A stretch of 6,453 nt of DNA, from the NCBI GenBank assembly GCA_945788155.1, contig CALZKX010000034.1, forward strand, positions 1 to 6,453. The letters run 5' to 3'. The position numbers and the translations under genes are program-made. The stretch is from an uncultured Flavobacteriaceae bacterium (GTDB lineage: Bacteria; Bacteroidota; Bacteroidia; Flavobacteriales; Flavobacteriaceae). Below are positions 5,429 through 6,453 of the stretch, one piece after another (within the stretch, counting starts at the first letter, position 1; the number at the start of each line of letters is the position of its first letter). The notes under the pieces are model-generated. The model ran no database searches, was not told the DNA's origin, and saw only the letters and a list, made by a program, of their open reading frames with translations.

Positions 5429-6091
5429 ATGTCTTCAAAATTAATAGCACCTTCAATTTTAGCAGCCGATTTTGCTAACCTTCAACGCGATATAGAAATG
5501 GTAAACAACAGTGATGCCGATTGGTTTCACATTGATATCATGGATGGTGTTTTTGTACCAAATATTTCTTTTGGAATGCCAGTTTTAAAAGCTATTTCTA
5601 AACATGCAAAAAAAACCATCGATGTACATTTAATGATTGTAGATCCAGATAGATACATAAAAACCTTTGCTAATTTAGGTAGTAATATTTTAACGGTTCA
5701 TTACGAAGCATGTACACATTTACATAGAACCCTTCAAGCTATAAAAGCTGAAGGCATGAAAGCTGGAGTTGCTCTAAATCCGCATACTAATGTGAGCCTC
5801 TTGGAAGACACCATTAATGATATTGATTTGGTTTGTTTAATGAGTGTTAACCCTGGTTTTGGAGGCCAAAGTTTTATTGAAAACACTTATGATAAGGTTA
5901 AACAACTAAAAAAATTAATTACCCAAAAAGGAGCTTCTACTTTAATTGAAATTGATGGTGGTGTTACCAATAAAAATGCTAAATCACTTGTTAAAGCAGG
6001 AGCAGATGTTTTAGTTGCTGGCAGTTACATATTCAAAAGCAGTAACCAAACGGAAACTATTAAAGACTTAAAAGTTTTAGCTAATTCTTAG
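5429..6091 (+). CDS. rpe: Ribulose-phosphate 3-epimerase
   Basis: Encodes a 220-residue TIM-barrel enzyme that interconverts D-ribulose 5-phosphate and D-xylulose 5-phosphate in the non-oxidative pentose phosphate pathway, using a bound divalent metal. The family motifs are complete: APSILAADF (S9), WFHIDIMDGVFVPN (H34, D36), DVHLMI (H67, M69), LMSVNPGFGGQ (138-147) and IEIDGGV (D176, G177, G178). D36 and D176 are the catalytic acid/base pair and, with H34 and H67, the metal ligands. Length is normal for the family. The start at 5429 (MSSKLIAPSIL) puts the first strand immediately after the initiator as in homologues. No clear Shine-Dalgarno is seen, usual for Bacteroidota. It converges with the CBS gene, with only 24 nt between the stop codons and no hairpin in the gap. 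Confidence 0.97.
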   Translation: MSSKLIAPSILAADFANLQRDIEMVNNSDADWFHIDIMDGVFVPNISFGMPVLKAISKHAKKTIDVHLMIVDPDRYIKTFANLGSNILTVHYEACTHLHRTLQAIKAEGMKAGVALNPHTNVSLLEDTINDIDLVCLMSVNPGFGGQSFIENTYDKVKQLKKLITQKGASTLIEIDGGVTNKNAKSLVKAGADVLVAGSYIFKSSNQTETIKDLKVLANS

Positions 6092-6115
6092 GATGTTTTA
6101 CCAGTTAAGGAAAAT

Positions 6116-6453
6116 CTACTCATTAAGTTGCTCTAATAAATAATTTATTAAATCGGTAGTGGTTACAATACCTACCAACTTATTATTATCTACAACTGGT
6201 ATTGCATGAAACTCTTTTTTTGATAAAATTTCAGCAACCTCTTTAATAGTCGTTTTAGAAGTTACACTTACTAAGTTTTTAGCCATGACTTGCTCTATGG
6301 TAAACATGTTGTACACTATAGAGTCTACATAGTCTTCAGTTTCATCTACAGCATCAGCAAAACTAATGCGTAATAAATCTGTAAAGCTTAACATGCCTTT
6401 TATACTTTTCCCTCTAACAACTGGAATATGCCGAATATGATTTTGTTTAAATA
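6116..6453 (-). CDS. Tandem CBS-domain protein, partial (N-terminus beyond right edge)
   Basis: The minus-strand frame is open from the right edge to a TAG at 6118-6116, giving 111 visible residues. The frame continues upstream of the internal ATG at 6394 (reading FKQNHIRHIPVVRGKSIKG before MLSFTDLLR), so that ATG is internal, not the start. The visible part contains the end of a first CBS motif (RHIPVV.GKSIKGMLSFTDLL), an acidic linker (ADAVDETEDYVDS) and a full second CBS motif (VMAKNLVSVTSKTTIKEV ... EFHAIPVVDNNKLVGIVTTTDLINYLL). Two such motifs form a Bateman module that binds adenine nucleotides such as AMP, ATP or cyclic dinucleotides, or S-adenosylmethionine. The visible protein ends directly after the second CBS motif, so it is probably a small stand-alone CBS-pair protein of about 140 residues. 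Ligand and partner cannot be read from the sequence. Confidence 0.92.
   Translation of the reverse strand, partial: FKQNHIRHIPVVRGKSIKGMLSFTDLLRISFADAVDETEDYVDSIVYNMFTIEQVMAKNLVSVTSKTTIKEVAEILSKKEFHAIPVVDNNKLVGIVTTTDLINYLLEQLNE

Noticed and set aside
6116..6394. Taking the ATG at 6394 as the start of the CBS protein
   Set aside because: The frame is open to the window edge and the upstream residues (RHIPVV.GKSIKG) are an evident part of the first CBS motif, so the gene is truncated by the window rather than starting there.

Overview
The window is chromosomal DNA from a member of the Bacteroidota, most likely a marine-type Flavobacteriaceae. The case rests on low G+C content, a short primary sigma factor without region 1.1, a perfect Bacteroidota-type promoter (TTG, 18 nt, TAnnTTTG) ahead of rpsO, mostly weak or absent Shine-Dalgarno sequences, and the order rpsO - pnp - (small unknown gene) - rpoD, which I recall as common in flavobacteria. 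The genus cannot be fixed from this sequence alone.

Layout. Positions 1-334 (minus) hold the N-terminal part of a lipoprotein that runs off the left edge. A divergent intergenic region carries the rpsO promoter, followed by rpsO (539-808) and its hairpin terminator. The gap 835-1095 contains a multi-armed palindromic REP/MITE-like element (859-959), a C/A-rich stretch and a possible pnp promoter. pnp (1096-3354) encodes polynucleotide phosphorylase with an Arg/Gly/Asp/Asn-rich repeat tail, and a perfect 42-nt palindrome follows it. A 124-residue protein of unknown function (3505-3879) shows a possible, degenerate PD-(D/E)XK nuclease-like core. rpoD (3964-4827) follows, with an unusual upstream region (GTAAC-N17-CGTATA and a 14-nt inverted repeat), and ends in two consecutive terminators. 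A single-domain BLUF blue-light sensor (4968-5375), rpe (5429-6091) and a convergent tandem-CBS protein (6116 to beyond the right edge, minus strand) complete the window.

Most of this is housekeeping: ribosome assembly (S15), RNA turnover (PNPase), core transcription (primary sigma) and the pentose phosphate pathway (Rpe). The accessory interest lies in the BLUF photoreceptor between rpoD and rpe, the PD-(D/E)XK-like small protein, the REP-like element between rpsO and pnp, and the control region of rpoD. I see no tRNA, rRNA, CRISPR array, transposase gene or clear defence system. I found no convincing undescribed multi-gene system; the leads below concern single genes or sites.
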